Shown: positions 24,218 through 33,728, counted from the stretch's first letter. The stretch: 46,807 nucleotides of DNA from Pseudonocardia xinjiangensis (GCF_012911925.1 NZ_JAAXKY010000042.1:1-46807), one strand, 5' to 3'. Numbers and translations: made by a program. Notes: a model not told the origin generated them from the letters alone.

Positions 24218-24475
24218 TCAGGCGTCGCTGCCGGGGCGCAGCCCCTCGTAGATCTTCTTGCAGTCCGGGCAGACGGGCGAACCGGGCTTCGGTGATCGCG
24301 TGACCGGGAACGTCTCGCCGCACAGCGCCACCACCATGTTGCCCAGCACGGCGCTCTCCGCGATCTTGTTCTTCTTCACGTAGTGGAACATCTTGGGCTC
24401 GTCGTTGCCCGTGGTGTCGGTGCCCTCTGGGCGGGTCTCGACGTCGGGCAGCACCTGGGTGGCCATGTCGTCCAT
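24218..24475 (-). CDS. DUF3039 small zinc-binding protein
   Basis: An 85-residue protein (82 if the second ATG, 24464-24466, is used, which matches the family start MATQ better). The conserved core is [20 protein letters not shown], then VALCGETF and [12 protein letters not shown], with Cys residues placed for one metal site. DUF3039 is widespread in actinobacteria and, as far as I know, uncharacterised. It is divergent from psuG. The first ATG here overlaps a possible psuG ATG (24474) on the other strand, which favours the later start for at least one of the genes. Confidence 0.85.
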   Translation of the reverse strand: MDDMATQVLPDVETRPEGTDTTGNDEPKMFHYVKKNKIAESAVLGNMVVALCGETFPVTRSPKPGSPVCPDCKKIYEGLRPGSDA

Positions 24476-24536
24476 GATGCCGCACGTGCCCGTTCCCGTC
24501 TCCCCGCACGCCCGGCTCCCACCCGCACCGACCGTG

Positions 24537-25439
24537 ATGTCCGAGGAGGTCGCCGCCGCCGTGGCGGCCGGGCGTCCCGTCGTCGCGCTGGAGAGCACCC
24601 TGCTCGCGCACGGGCTGCCCCGTCCGCACAACCGTGCCGCCGCCGACGATCTGGAGGCCGCCGTCCGGGACCAGGGCGCCGTGCCCGCCACCGTCGCCGT
24701 CCTCGACGGGGTGCCCCGGGTCGGGCTCTCCCCCGCCGAGCTGGACCGGGTCTGCGGCGGCGGGCTCGTCAAGCTGTCGGTGCGCGACCTCGGCGTGGCC
24801 GTCGGGCTGGGCCGCGACGGCGCGACGACGGTGGCGGCGACGGCCGCACTGGCCCAGGCGGTGGGGGTGCCGCTCTTCGCCACCGGCGGCCTCGGCGGGG
24901 TGCACCGCGGCGCCCGCGACAGCTGGGACGTCTCCGCCGACCTCGCCGCGCTCGCCGTCACCGGCGTGCTCGTCGTGTGCTCCGGGGTGAAGTCGATCCT
25001 CGACGTGCCCGCGACGCTCGAGGTGCTCGAGACCGGGTCGGTGCCGGTGCTCGGCTACCGCACCGACGCGTTCCCCGGCTTCTACCGGCGCGACTCCGGG
25101 CATCCCGTGCCATGGCGGGTGGAGAGCCCGGTGGAGGCCGCCGCCGTCTGGCGGGCCCACCGCTCGCTCGGCTCCCCCGCGGGGATGGTGCTGGCGCAGC
25201 CGGTTCCGGCCGCCGACGAGCTCGCCGCCGGGGTGCACGACCGGCTGCTCGACGAGGGCATGGCGCTGGTGGCCCGGCGCGGCATCACCGGCAAGGACGT
25301 CACGCCGGCGCTGCTGGAGCACTTCCACGCCGGCAGCGGCGGGGCGAGCCTGCGCACGAACCTCGCCCTCGTGCGCGCCAACGCCGAGCTGGCGGCCCAG
25401 GTCGCCGTGGCGCTCGCCGATGCGACTCCCCCATCGTGA
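24537..25439 (+). CDS. psuG: Pseudouridine-5'-phosphate glycosidase
   Basis: A 300-residue PsuG. The family blocks are clear: [20 protein letters not shown], the lysine-bearing [24 protein letters not shown] and later [13 protein letters not shown]. The enzyme reversibly splits pseudouridine 5'-phosphate to uracil and ribose 5-phosphate in the cytoplasm, forming a Lys Schiff base with the sugar. ATG 24537 leaves about 60 bp for divergent promoters; upstream ATGs at 24474 and 24477 are in frame but would overlap the DUF3039 start. The stop overlaps the kinase start by 4 nt (GTGA), so psuG and psuK are translated together. Confidence 0.9.
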   Translation: MSEEVAAAVAAGRPVVALESTLLAHGLPRPHNRAAADDLEAAVRDQGAVPATVAVLDGVPRVGLSPAELDRVCGGGLVKLSVRDLGVAVGLGRDGATTVAATAALAQAVGVPLFATGGLGGVHRGARDSWDVSADLAALAVTGVLVVCSGVKSILDVPATLEVLETGSVPVLGYRTDAFPGFYRRDSGHPVPWRVESPVEAAAVWRAHRSLGSPAGMVLAQPVPAADELAAGVHDRLLDEGMALVARRGITGKDVTPALLEHFHAGSGGASLRTNLALVRANAELAAQVAVALADATPPS

Positions 25440-26344
25440 GCGGCGGGGCCCTCGTGAGCGGCGGGCGCAGGCCGCGCGTGGTGGTGGTCGGCGACGTCGC
25501 GGTCGACGTGCTCGTCGCACCGGCCGGGGCCGCGGTTCGCGGGGCGGACGTCCCGGCCCGGATCCGGACCGCCGCCGGGGGCGCCGGGGCCAACACCGCC
25601 GCGTGGCTCGCGTACCTCGGTGCGGAGGTCACGCTGGTGGCGCGGGTGGGCGACGACGCGGCAGGCCGCGCCGCCGTGGCCGACCTGGCCACGGCGGGGG
25701 TGCTCCCGGCGCTGGCCGTCGACCCGGACGAGCCGACCTGCACCGTCGTGGTGCTCCTGGACGGCGACGAGCGCACGATGCTGTCCGACCGGGGCGCGGC
25801 GGGCCGGCTGGTACCGGGCGATCTCCCCGCCCTCGACGGCGCCGACCACCTGCACCTGTCCGGCTACGTGCTGCTCGGGCCGTCCTCCCGGGCCGCCGGG
25901 CTCGCGGCGCTCGCCGCGGCGCGCGAGGCCGGGCTGAGCACGTCGGTCGACCCGCAGGCGGCGCCCGCGCTCACCGCGGAGTTCCGGCACTGGGTCCGCG
26001 GCGTCGACCTGCTGCTGCCCAACGCCGACGAGCTCGCCGCCCTGGGCGGTTCGGAGCCGTACCTGCTGGCGGACACGAGCCCGGACGGCGCGGTGGCCGT
26101 CACGGACGGGCCCCGCGGGGCCCGCTGGGTGGATCGCCACGGCCGCGTCGAGGTTCCCGCCCTGACGACCGACGTGGTCGACCCGACAGGGGCGGGCGAC
26201 GCGTTCGACGCCGGCCTGCTCGTCGCCCGGCTGCGCGGGGCGAGCCCGGTGGAGGCGTTGCGCGCGGGGTGCGCGGCCGCCGCCACCGCGGTGGCCTGCC
26301 TGGGCGGGCGGCCGCCGGCCCAGGCCGCGGTCAGCCCTCGATGA
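25436..26344 (+). CDS. psuK: PfkB-family kinase, probable pseudouridine kinase
   Basis: A 302-residue ribokinase-like sugar kinase. The N-terminal glycine-rich [20 protein letters not shown] and the C-terminal PfkB signature [15 protein letters not shown] with the catalytic Asp are present, with [14 protein letters not shown] between. Coupling to psuG by a GTGA overlap makes pseudouridine the likely substrate: kinase then glycosidase complete the catabolism of pseudouridine to uracil and ribose 5-phosphate. A second GTG at 25454 is an alternative start. The 3' end overlaps the convergent DUF3099 gene by 14 bp. Confidence 0.88.
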   Translation: MSGGALVSGGRRPRVVVVGDVAVDVLVAPAGAAVRGADVPARIRTAAGGAGANTAAWLAYLGAEVTLVARVGDDAAGRAAVADLATAGVLPALAVDPDEPTCTVVVLLDGDERTMLSDRGAAGRLVPGDLPALDGADHLHLSGYVLLGPSSRAAGLAALAAAREAGLSTSVDPQAAPALTAEFRHWVRGVDLLLPNADELAALGGSEPYLLADTSPDGAVAVTDGPRGARWVDRHGRVEVPALTTDVVDPTGAGDAFDAGLLVARLRGASPVEALRAGCAAAATAVACLGGRPPAQAAVSPR

Positions 26345-26645
26345 CCGGGTGGTCGCGGGGCTCGATCTGGGGCCGCTCGGCCTGGTAGCGGTTGACGGGC
26401 TCGGCCTTGATGGGCAGCCGGTCGTTGGCGATCAGTACCGCCATCCACGGCAGCGGGATGGACAGGACGAGCAGCGTGACCGCCAGCCACGGGATCTGGT
26501 AGAAGACGGCGGCGAGCACCATGCAGGGGATGCGCATCCCCATCATGATCTTGTAGCGACGCTTGCGTGTGGCCAGCTCCTCCTCGTAGGAAAGAGCGGC
26601 GTCGGTGATCAGAACAGGCTCCTCCGCGCGCTGCGGATCTGCCAC
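26331..26645 (-). CDS. DUF3099 membrane protein
   Basis: A 104-residue protein with two adjacent hydrophobic helices (about 37-54 and 56-74, around IPCMVLAAVFYQIPWLAVTL) flanked by a basic N-terminal segment TRKRRYKI. The N-terminus VLITDAALSYEEEL is typical of DUF3099, a conserved actinobacterial family of unknown function. GTG 26643-26645 follows GAGGGAG. It overlaps the psuK stop tail to tail. Confidence 0.85.
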   Translation of the reverse strand: MADPQRAEEPVLITDAALSYEEELATRKRRYKIMMGMRIPCMVLAAVFYQIPWLAVTLLVLSIPLPWMAVLIANDRLPIKAEPVNRYQAERPQIEPRDHPVIEG

Positions 26646-26793
26646 GGGAACTCCCTCGTTGGCCGCGACGGCGCCGGCACCCGGCGGTGTCGACGCTGAG
26701 CGGTGGCCCGGCCGCTGGCCCTTCGTCCGCCTCCGTGGTCATCGTGCCACTGCCGGGGCGGACGCGCCTGTCGACCCCGGACGCGATCGGGTG

Positions 26794-27222
26794 TCAGTCC
26801 TGGGGCACCGGCACGGCGTCGAGGTGCGCTCCCGCAGTGCTGTGCGCGTGCAGCACGACGTCGCCCACGACGCCCTCGGACACCACGTCGAGCAGCCGCG
26901 TGGTGAGCCCGCCGACCACGCGGTAGCGGACGAGCCTGCCCTCGCGGTGCGCGGCGACCATCCCGTGCGCCCGCAGCAGCCGCAGGGCGTGCGACACCGC
27001 GCTGTCGCTCATCCCGACCGCGAACGCCAGATCGGAGACACACAGGTCACCGGCGTGGTGCAGCGCGAGCAGGATGCTCAGGCGGTGCACGTCGCCGAGC
27101 GCGTCGAGCACGGCCGCTGCGTGCCGGAGCTGCTCACCGTCGGCGAGGACGGCGGTGGCGTCGCACACCTGGTCGGGGTCGACGACGCGGACGCCACGAC
27201 GCGCGGGAGGCACCTGGTGCAC
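26794..27222 (-). CDS. ArsR/SmtB-family metalloregulator
   Basis: A 142-residue winged-helix repressor: HRLSILLALHHAGDLCVSDL, then the recognition helix MSDSAVSHALRLLRAHGMV and the wing HREGRLVRYRV. The Cys in D-L-C-V-S-D-L sits where CadC/CmtR-type sensors have a metal-ligand Cys, but their usual C-V-C pair is C-V-S here. His residues in the C-terminal helix (LHAHSTAGAH) could supply an alpha-5 type zinc or nickel site. GTG 27220-27222 is preceded at 7 nt by TAGCAT (leaderless). No metal transporter is adjacent. Confidence 0.8.
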   Translation of the reverse strand: MHQVPPARRGVRVVDPDQVCDATAVLADGEQLRHAAAVLDALGDVHRLSILLALHHAGDLCVSDLAFAVGMSDSAVSHALRLLRAHGMVAAHREGRLVRYRVVGGLTTRLLDVVSEGVVGDVVLHAHSTAGAHLDAVPVPQD

Positions 27223-27273
27223 GAGGTCGATGCTAGTGCCCTGGGGCGTGGGCGCCGTGGGACGCGGCCGGGC

Positions 27274-27873
27274 TCAGCCCTTCGGTGCGCCCGCGGCGGG
27301 CTTGCCCGCTTTCGCTTCGGCCTTCCTGGCCTGCTTGTACTCCCGGACCCGCACGAGCGACGGGGCGTCGACGACGTCGGCGACCGACCGGAAGGAGCCG
27401 TCCTCGCCGTAGCCGCCCGCGGCCTCGCGCCAGCCCGTGGGCGTCACCCCGCGCTGCTTGCCGAGCAGCGCGGTGAAGATCTGCGCCTTCTGCGTGCCGA
27501 AGCCGGGCAGCGCGGCGAGCCTGCGGAACAGCTCACGACCGTCCTCGACGTCGCGCCAGATGAGCCCGGTGTCGCCGTCGTACTGCTCCACGACGGCGAC
27601 GGCCAGCGCCTGGACGCGCGCGGCCATCGAGCCGGGGTAGCGGTGGATCGCGGGCGGCCCGCGGAAGATCTGGACCAACGCCTCGGGGTCGTAGGACGCG
27701 AGCTCGCGGGGGTCGAGCTCGGTGCGGCCGAGGCGCTGCGCGAGCAGCGCGGGCCCGGCGAAGGCCCGCTCCATCGGGAACTGCTGGTCGAGCAGCATCC
27801 CGACCAGCAGCGCGAACGGGTCGCGGTCGAGCAGCGCGTCGGCGTCGGCGTCCTGGCTCAGACAGAGGGGCAC
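27274..27873 (-). CDS. HhH-GPD base-excision repair family protein
   Basis: A 199-residue protein of the actinobacterial HhH-GPD group: DPFALLVGMLLDQQFPMERA, then a helix-hairpin-helix LAALPGFGTQKAQIFTALL, ending in a Lys/Ala-rich tail. The catalytic Asp expected after the hairpin is not obvious, so glycosylase activity is uncertain. GTG 27871-27873 lies 7 nt after TACCCT (leaderless); longer frames upstream run through the promoter and into the divergent methyltransferase gene. Confidence 0.8.
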   Translation of the reverse strand: MPLCLSQDADADALLDRDPFALLVGMLLDQQFPMERAFAGPALLAQRLGRTELDPRELASYDPEALVQIFRGPPAIHRYPGSMAARVQALAVAVVEQYDGDTGLIWRDVEDGRELFRRLAALPGFGTQKAQIFTALLGKQRGVTPTGWREAAGGYGEDGSFRSVADVVDAPSLVRVREYKQARKAEAKAGKPAAGAPKG

Positions 27874-27930
27874 GCCAGAAAGGGTAGCGCCGCGGCAGCG
27901 GCCGACGGGCCTCTTGGGAGGATCGGCGCC

Positions 27931-29484
27931 GTGCTGCCCCACCTCTCCCCCGCCACCGCCGACGCGCTGCGCACCGCCCTGCTCCGGGCCGGCTACACCA
28001 CCGACGGCGTCCGGGCGCTGCTCGGGCAGTCGGCACACGCCGCGCTCGGGCGCGGCGAGGTGGAGCCGGCCTTCCGCTCGAGCCGCGACGGCGGGGAGCT
28101 CGGCGTGCTGGTGCGGCTGCTGCTGCTCGGCGCCGTCGAGCCGGACGCCGCGGTGGCCGCGGCTCTCGCCCCGCTCGCCCCCGCCGACGCGGCCGCGGCC
28201 GGTCTGCTCCGCGCCGTGCCCGGCGGCTGGGCGGCCGCCCTCGACCTGCGCCCCTATGGAGACACCTCCGATGCCGACATCTCCGGCGGGGACCCCTCCG
28301 GTGGCGCCGCGGACGGGGGCGCCGACTGGTGGGTCCTCTCCGACCTCGACCAGCGGCGCCAGGAGCGCGACCACGTCACGGGCGTCGGTGCGGCGTCACT
28401 GACCCTGGCGGCCGCGACGCCGCGACGCGCGGTCGGGTCCCTGCTGGATCTGGGCACCGGCTGCGGTGTGCAGGCCCTGCACGCCACCCGGCACGCGCGC
28501 GCCGTCACCGGCACGGACCTCGCGCCGCGCGCCCTCGCGATGGCCCGCGCCACATTCGCCCTGAACGGTCTCGACGTCGAACTCCTGGAGGGGCCGTGGC
28601 TGGAGCCCGTGGCGGGGCGCCGGTTCGACCAGATCGTGTCGAACCCGCCGTTCGTGCCGGGCCCCGCGCGGGTGGACTACGTCTACCGCGACTCCGGCCA
28701 GGACGGGGACGCCGCGCTCGCCGCGCTCCTGCGGGCACTGCCCGAGCACCTCGAACCGGGCGGCGTGGCCCAGCTGCTCGGCTCGTGGCTGCACGTGCGC
28801 GGGGAGGACTGGCCCGACCGGGTGCGGTCGTGGCTGCCCGCCGGCGTGGACGCCTGGGTCGTGCAACGGGAGGTGGCCGATCCCGCGCTGCACGTCGGTA
28901 CCTGGCAGCGCGACGCCGGGCTCGATCTCACCTCGCCGGCAGCCCGCGAGCAGGCCGCGGCCTGGCTCGACTGGATGGAGCGCGCGCGGGTGGAGGCCGT
29001 GGGCTTCGGGTTCGTGACCCTGCGCCGACCGGGTGGGGCGCGCCGGGACGGCGAGTCGACGGTGGTGTTCGAGGACCTGCCCGGCGACGTCGAGGATCCG
29101 CTGGGCCCGGAGGTCGAGGGCTGGCTGGACCGGGTGGACTGGCTGCACGCCCACGCCGATGACCGGGCGCTGCTGGGCGCACGCCTCGCGGTGGCGCCGT
29201 CGGTGGTGCTGGAGACCTACGCCGAACCGGGCACCGAGGGCTGGACGGAGGTCGGGTCCGCGGTGGCGCGGCTGGACGGTCCGCGCTGGCGCCACGAGGT
29301 GGACGGCCCGGCCGCCGCGCTGCTGGCCGGATGCCAGGGCGCCCTGCCGCTCGGCGAGCTGGTGGAGCTGCTGGCCTTCGCCCACGACCGCCCCACCGAC
29401 GAGCTGGCCGCGGCGGCGCTGCCCGCGGTGCGGGAGTTCGTCCGCCACGGCGTGCTGCTGCCCGCGCCGGAGCCGGGCCGGTGA
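27931..29484 (+). CDS. Large methyltransferase with NPPF motif (RlmG/HemK-like)
   Basis: A 517-residue SAM-dependent methyltransferase. The N-terminal domain (about 1-165) is helical and Ala-rich. The Rossmann domain follows: motif [14 protein letters not shown] and motif [10 protein letters not shown], the N-P-P-F signature of enzymes acting on planar nitrogen in nucleic acids or Gln side chains. The C-terminal region (about 380-517) is a further winged-helix-like domain. Start GTG 27931 follows GGGAGGA. The stop overlaps the dtd start by 4 nt, so the two are coupled. The target may be rRNA or DNA; this is inferred from the motif only. Confidence 0.8.
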   Translation: MLPHLSPATADALRTALLRAGYTTDGVRALLGQSAHAALGRGEVEPAFRSSRDGGELGVLVRLLLLGAVEPDAAVAAALAPLAPADAAAAGLLRAVPGGWAAALDLRPYGDTSDADISGGDPSGGAADGGADWWVLSDLDQRRQERDHVTGVGAASLTLAAATPRRAVGSLLDLGTGCGVQALHATRHARAVTGTDLAPRALAMARATFALNGLDVELLEGPWLEPVAGRRFDQIVSNPPFVPGPARVDYVYRDSGQDGDAALAALLRALPEHLEPGGVAQLLGSWLHVRGEDWPDRVRSWLPAGVDAWVVQREVADPALHVGTWQRDAGLDLTSPAAREQAAAWLDWMERARVEAVGFGFVTLRRPGGARRDGESTVVFEDLPGDVEDPLGPEVEGWLDRVDWLHAHADDRALLGARLAVAPSVVLETYAEPGTEGWTEVGSAVARLDGPRWRHEVDGPAAALLAGCQGALPLGELVELLAFAHDRPTDELAAAALPAVREFVRHGVLLPAPEPGR

Positions 29485-29906
29485 GGGCGGTGGTCGCGCG
29501 GGTGAGCCGGGCGGCGGTGCGGGTGGACGGCGAGGTCGTCGGCCGGATCGACGGGCCGGGGCTGCTGGTGCTGCTCGGGGTGGGCCGGGACGACGGTCCG
29601 GACGCGGCGCCAGTGATGGCCCGCAAGCTGCACGAGCTGCGCATCCTTCAGGGCGAGCGGTCCAGCGCCGAGCTGGGGGCGCCGCTGCTGGTGATCAGCC
29701 AGTTCACCCTGTACGGCGACACGCGCAAGGGCAGGCGGCCCTCCTGGTCGGCCGCGGCTCCGCCCGGGCACGCCGAGCCGCTGGTCGAGGCCGTCGTGGG
29801 CGCGCTGCGCGACCGCGGCGCCGAGGTCGCCACCGGCGTGTTCGGGGCCGAGATGGCCGTGGAGTCGGTGAACGACGGCCCGTTCACCGTGCTCGTGGAG
29901 GTCTGA
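29481..29906 (+). CDS. dtd: D-aminoacyl-tRNA deacylase
   Basis: A 141-residue DTD. The active-site motif [17 protein letters not shown] and the C-terminal Gly-cisPro-type motif [10 protein letters not shown] (usually NxGPVT) are present, as are the N-terminal [16 protein letters not shown] strands. The homodimer removes D-amino acids and glycine mischarged on tRNA in the cytoplasm. GTG 29481 overlaps the methyltransferase TGA. A terminator-like hairpin follows. Confidence 0.92.
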   Translation: MRAVVARVSRAAVRVDGEVVGRIDGPGLLVLLGVGRDDGPDAAPVMARKLHELRILQGERSSAELGAPLLVISQFTLYGDTRKGRRPSWSAAAPPGHAEPLVEAVVGALRDRGAEVATGVFGAEMAVESVNDGPFTVLVEV

Positions 29907-29943
29907 GCGCGCTCAGGAACCGCCCGGCGCCGGGAACGGCAGA

Positions 29944-29976
29944 AGCCCCGGCCGGGGGTACCGGGCGGGGCTCCTT
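29944..29976 (+). terminator. Terminator-like hairpin after dtd
   Basis: AGCCCCG (29944-29950) pairs with CGGGGCT (29966-29972), with further GC pairing inside the loop, followed by CCTT. It lies 38 bp after the dtd stop and before the convergent phasin gene. Confidence 0.6.
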
Positions 29977-30065
29977 CGTCGCCGGGCCACTGCGACCCGG
30001 TCGGGTCGTGGCGGTGCCGGGATGTTCTGTCGTCGGTACTGCTGTGGGCCCGTAGCGGGCTCACA

Positions 30066-30464
30066 TCACTTGCCGGCGACCTTCGCGGCGCGGGCGTTGG
30101 AGGCGGTCTGCTCGCCTGCGGCCTTGGTGACGTCGGCGGCCTTGTTCACCGCGGTCTCGGTGGCGTTCACGGTGCGCGCGGCCACGGACTCGGCGGTGCG
30201 GGCGGCCTGCTCCGTGACGGTCTCGGCGGCCTGGGCGCCGGCGGTCAGGACGGTCTTGGCGAGGCGGCGCTGGTTCTCGAGCACCTGCTCGGCGAAGTCG
30301 AAGTACCGGTCGACGGCGACCTGGGCGTCGGGCAGCGCGGGGCGCGAGCCGGTGACACTGCCGGTGAAGGTGGTGACGGTGTCGGCCCACGTGCGGACGG
30401 CGCTGGTGAGGGCGTCCTGCGTACGGGTGGCGATCTCGAGGAACTGGTCGGTCGGGGCGCTCAT
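30066..30464 (-). CDS. Phasin-like, Ala-rich helical protein
   Basis: A 132-residue, almost entirely helical, Ala- and Thr-rich protein: an N-terminal amphipathic part (TDQFLEIATRTQDALTSAV), a central VDRYFDFAEQVLENQRRL, and a long C-terminal run of heptad-like repeats (AAETVTEQAARTAESVAART) with Lys near the end. The pattern is that of phasins, which coat polyhydroxyalkanoate or lipid granules; HBHA-like surface proteins have a similar build. No signal peptide. ATG 30462-30464 follows AGGAGAGAGG. Its neighbours, an XRE regulator and a PhaC-like hydrolase, support a granule role. Confidence 0.75.
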   Translation of the reverse strand: MSAPTDQFLEIATRTQDALTSAVRTWADTVTTFTGSVTGSRPALPDAQVAVDRYFDFAEQVLENQRRLAKTVLTAGAQAAETVTEQAARTAESVAARTVNATETAVNKAADVTKAAGEQTASNARAAKVAGK

Positions 30465-30561
30465 GTTCGGCCTCTCTCCTACGGGTTGTTGCGTGCCTGT
30501 GCTACCTAGACTGCGCAACAGCGTTAAGTATGTCAAGCAGACTGAGTGTGATCCCGCCCTC

Positions 30562-31026
30562 TCACTCCGTGGCGCCCCCGACGAAGCTGCGGTACACCCC
30601 CAGCAGCGCGGTCCGCTGCTCCGGAGACAGCCGGGGGTCCTTGCGGATCGCGTCCTCGGTGCCGGTCGCCTCCCCGGCGGAGGAGCCCCCTGCGGATCCG
30701 GCGGCGGACCCCGTCGCGGTGGCCCACCCGGCCTGCGAGAGCAACTGCTCGGTGGACAGCTGCAGTGCATCGGCGATCGAGCGCAGCACCTTCAGCGACG
30801 GCTGGTGCAGCCCGCGCTCCACCTGACTCAGGTACGCGTTGGACACGCTCGTCATCGACGCCATCTCCCGCAGCGACAGGTTGGCGAGCTGACGTTGCGC
30901 CCGGATGAAGTCACCCAGCATGTTCATCTGGGCCGTCCACGCCGTGGCGGGAGGGCCGTCGCCCGAAGGGCCGTCACCCGTGGACTCATGGGACGTGGGC
31001 CGCGCTGCGCTCATGGCGTCCATCAT
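30562..31026 (-). CDS. XRE-family transcriptional regulator
   Basis: A 154-residue regulator with a HTH_3 domain at about 38-95: FIRAQRQLANLSLREMASMT, then SVSNAYLSQVERGLHQPSLK. This resembles the regulator next to hbhA in mycobacteria (Rv0474). A Gly/Ser/Ala-rich linker leads to a short C-terminal helix (SPEQRTALLGVYRSFV). Start at ATG 31024-31026; ATG at 31012-31014 is an alternative. It lies upstream of the phasin-like gene on the same strand and divergent from the PhaC-like gene, so it probably controls granule genes. Confidence 0.8.
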   Translation of the reverse strand: MMDAMSAARPTSHESTGDGPSGDGPPATAWTAQMNMLGDFIRAQRQLANLSLREMASMTSVSNAYLSQVERGLHQPSLKVLRSIADALQLSTEQLLSQAGWATATGSAAGSAGGSSAGEATGTEDAIRKDPRLSPEQRTALLGVYRSFVGGATE

Positions 31027-31043
31027 CGCGCGTGCCGCTACCC

Positions 31044-31060
31044 CGGGCGAGAATCGCCCG
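31044..31060. promoter_or_regulatory. Palindrome in the divergent XRE / PhaC-like intergenic region
   Basis: CGGGCGA-GAA-TCGCCCG is a perfect 7-bp-arm inverted repeat, 18 bp upstream of the XRE gene start. Placement between divergent genes suits an autoregulatory operator, although the spacing relative to promoters was not resolved. Confidence 0.4.
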
Positions 31061-31187
31061 ATCTGCCGCTTGGTTTACCAGACCGGACATGCGTGTTGCC
31101 GGGGATGACAAGCGGGAGCTACCGTCGGGTAACCGATTGTCCGATCAACCGACAGTCGGGAACCGTCACTGCCGATGGGAGTCCGAC

Positions 31188-32528
31188 TTGACTGCGGCGT
31201 CGCAATCCGTGCCATCCAACCCTGTGATGTCGACCACGCGAGGCACGAACGCCTCCCCGCCCCGGATGCCCGACATGGCAGCCGCGCTGGCCCATCTCGC
31301 CGGCTACAACACCGCAGCGGCCGCCAACAGTTTGGCCGAACTGACCAGGGCGAGCGGGGCCGTGTGGGCGGACGCGATCTCCCGCAGCACCACCCCGCTC
31401 GGCATGGCGGACCGCGGGCTGCGGTGGTGGCGGGAGATGCGCAGGCGCAGCGAGCCGAGCTGGCACCTACCCAGCGAGATCGTGCTCAGCACGCCGTTCG
31501 CGCACCTGCGCGACTTCACCGAGCCGGCCGACCGGGCGGCCGAGGTCGTGCCGACGCTGGTGCTCCCGCCCCAGGCCGGTCACTCCTCGAGCGTGGTCGA
31601 CTTCTCGCCGACACAGAGCCAGCTGGCCGTGATCAGGGCGGCGGGCCTGCACCGGCTCTTCGTGCTCGAGTGGCGCGCCGCGACCCCCCGGACCGCAGGC
31701 GTCACCATCACCGACTACCTCGACGTCATCGACCGGTCCATCGAGCGGATGGGTGGGCGGGCCAACCTCGTCGGGGACTGCCAGGGCGGCTGGCTCGCGG
31801 CGATCTACGCCGCACTGCACCCCGAGCGCGTCCACACCCTGACGCTGGCGGGAGCACCGATCGACTTCCACGCCGGAGAGTCGGTGATCGCGTCCTCCAC
31901 ACGGACTCTGACCAGCGCATTCGGTCTCGCCCCCTACCGTGCGCTCGTCGCGCTGGGCGGCGGCAACATGCCGGGCCGGGCGGTGCTCACCAACTTCATC
32001 GCGATCCAGCCGCAGTCGGAGATCTCCCGCCAGCTGCAGCTGCTCGAGAACATCGACGACCGGGCACACGTCGAGCGCTACCGCGTGTTCGAGGACTGGT
32101 TCAAACACACTCAGGACATCCCCGGTGCGTTCTACCTCTGGCTCGTGGAGCACCTGTTCTGGCGCAACGAGCTGATCTCCGGAGAGCTCGTCGTCGACGG
32201 TCGCCGGGCCGATCTGGCGAACATCACCTGCCCCCTGTTTCTTCTCGCCGGGTCGACCGACCACATCACTCCGCCACCGCAGCTCTTCGCGGCCGCCGAG
32301 GCCGTCGGCACCCCGCAGGACCGGATCCACCGGCGCACCGCGAACGGCGGCCACCTCGGTCTGTTCATGGGGCGGGAGGCGTTGCGGACGGACTGGCCGC
32401 CGTTGATGGCAGCCGTCCACGCGCTCTCGGTGCCCCGGCCGGACGGGGCAGGCGGGGACGATCACGAACGGAACGCGCGGGACGTTGTTGCTGATCCAGG
32501 CGGTACGCCGGAGGTGCCCGCGCCCTGA
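31188..32528 (+). CDS. PhaC-type alpha/beta hydrolase
   Basis: A 446-residue PhaC-like hydrolase with an intact active site: GxCxGG as G-D-C198-Q-G-G, acid in LAGSTDHITPP and His in NGGHLGLFMG. The N-terminal part (MAAALAHLAGYNTAAAANSL) is helical. It is shorter than class I PhaC and could be a synthase subunit or an intracellular PHA hydrolase; the Cys nucleophile favours synthase-type chemistry. The start is uncertain: TTG 31188 has GGGAG 7 nt upstream; ATG 31227 lacks an RBS. Divergent from the XRE regulator and phasin genes. Confidence 0.75.
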   Translation: MTAASQSVPSNPVMSTTRGTNASPPRMPDMAAALAHLAGYNTAAAANSLAELTRASGAVWADAISRSTTPLGMADRGLRWWREMRRRSEPSWHLPSEIVLSTPFAHLRDFTEPADRAAEVVPTLVLPPQAGHSSSVVDFSPTQSQLAVIRAAGLHRLFVLEWRAATPRTAGVTITDYLDVIDRSIERMGGRANLVGDCQGGWLAAIYAALHPERVHTLTLAGAPIDFHAGESVIASSTRTLTSAFGLAPYRALVALGGGNMPGRAVLTNFIAIQPQSEISRQLQLLENIDDRAHVERYRVFEDWFKHTQDIPGAFYLWLVEHLFWRNELISGELVVDGRRADLANITCPLFLLAGSTDHITPPPQLFAAAEAVGTPQDRIHRRTANGGHLGLFMGREALRTDWPPLMAAVHALSVPRPDGAGGDDHERNARDVVADPGGTPEVPAP

Positions 32529-32577
32529 TGCCCGGTCTGAGGGCCCGCTGAGAATGAAGCGCCGACCACATTCCTGC

Positions 32578-32604
32578 GGGAACGTTCTGCCGCATGCAGG
32601 CGTT
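32578..32604 (+). promoter_or_regulatory. SigH/SigR-type promoter upstream of sigB
   Basis: GGGAAC (32578-32583) and GTT (32602-32604) are 18 bp apart, matching the redox/heat-stress ECF promoter consensus GGGAAY-N18-GTT of SigR (Streptomyces) and SigH (mycobacteria). It lies about 70 bp before the sigB start codon. Mycobacterial sigB is known to be driven by SigH and SigE, so the placement is meaningful. Confidence 0.6.
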
Positions 32605-32672
32605 CAACCCCATGAGAACCCCGGCGGCGGCGCTCCGACACCGCCCCGCCGGGTTGCGGCAGGGGAGGAAAG

Positions 32673-33728
32673 ATGACAGCGCCCACCATGAACGGGCCGA
32701 CGAACGCGGCCGGTCCTGGCATCCCGACACAGCGTACAGACTTTGACCACTCGGAGGCCACCTCCGAGCGTCCGGAGCTGTCCGCCGAGGACCTCGACGC
32801 GCAGAGCCCTGCGGCGGACCTGGTGCGCGTGTACCTCAACGGCATCGGTAAGACCGCGCTGCTCTCCGCGGCGCAGGAGGTCGAGCTGGCGAAGCGGATC
32901 GAGGCGGGCGTCTTCGCCCAGCACGTGCTCGATGCGGCCGCCGAAGAGGGCACGGAGCTGGAGCGGCGGTACGCGGCCGATCTGCGGGCAGTCGTCCGCG
33001 ACGGCATGCGGGCGCGCAACCACCTGCTGGAGGCCAACCTCCGGCTCGTGGTATCGCTCGCCAAGCGCTACACGGGCCGCGGGATGCCGCTGCTGGACCT
33101 GATCCAGGAGGGCAACCTGGGTCTGATCCGCGCGGTCGAGAAGTTCGACTACGCCAAGGGCTTCAAGTTCTCCACCTACGCCACCTGGTGGATCCGGCAG
33201 GCGATCACGCGCGGCATGGCCGACCAGGCCCGCACGATCCGGCTGCCCGTGCATCTCGTGGAGCAGGTCAACAAGCTGGCCCGCATCAAGCGCGATCTGC
33301 ACCAGAAGCTCGGACGCGACGCCACCCACGAGGAGCTGGCCACCGAGTCCGGTATCGCCGAGGAGAAGATCGCCGACCTGCTCGACCACGCGCGCGACCC
33401 GGTGAGCCTGGACATGCCGGTGGGGTCCGAGGAGGAGGCGCCGCTCGGCGACTTCATCGAGGACGGCGAGGCCACCGACGCCGAGACGACGGTGATCTCC
33501 CACCTGCTGCACGACGACCTGCGCCGGGTGCTGGCCACGCTGGACGACCGCGAGCAGCAGGTCATCCGGATGCGTTACGGCCTCGACGACGGTCAGCCGT
33601 GCACGCTCGACCAGATCGGCCGCCGCTTCGGGCTCTCCCGGGAGCGTGTCCGGCAGATCGAGCGCGAGGTGATGGCCAAGCTGCGCATCGGTGAGCGGGC
33701 CGACCGCCTGCGCGCCTACGCGAGCTGA
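32673..33728 (+). CDS. sigB: Group 2 RNA polymerase sigma factor, SigB-like
   Basis: A 351-residue sigma-70 of group 2. Region 1.2 ([20 protein letters not shown]), region 2 ([20 protein letters not shown] and [15 protein letters not shown]), region 3 and region 4 ([18 protein letters not shown] and [18 protein letters not shown]) are complete. It lacks the long acidic N-terminus of the primary factor, which with its length makes it SigB/HrdB-paralogue-like rather than SigA. ATG 32673 follows GGGGAGGAAAG. The upstream SigH/SigR-type promoter suggests induction by oxidative or heat stress. Confidence 0.9.
   Translation: MTAPTMNGPTNAAGPGIPTQRTDFDHSEATSERPELSAEDLDAQSPAADLVRVYLNGIGKTALLSAAQEVELAKRIEAGVFAQHVLDAAAEEGTELERRYAADLRAVVRDGMRARNHLLEANLRLVVSLAKRYTGRGMPLLDLIQEGNLGLIRAVEKFDYAKGFKFSTYATWWIRQAITRGMADQARTIRLPVHLVEQVNKLARIKRDLHQKLGRDATHEELATESGIAEEKIADLLDHARDPVSLDMPVGSEEEAPLGDFIEDGEATDAETTVISHLLHDDLRRVLATLDDREQQVIRMRYGLDDGQPCTLDQIGRRFGLSRERVRQIEREVMAKLRIGERADRLRAYAS

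Noticed and set aside
26605..27930. Long upstream extension of the NPPF methyltransferase frame
   Set aside because: It runs antisense through the ArsR and HhH-GPD genes; the start at 27931 has a good RBS.
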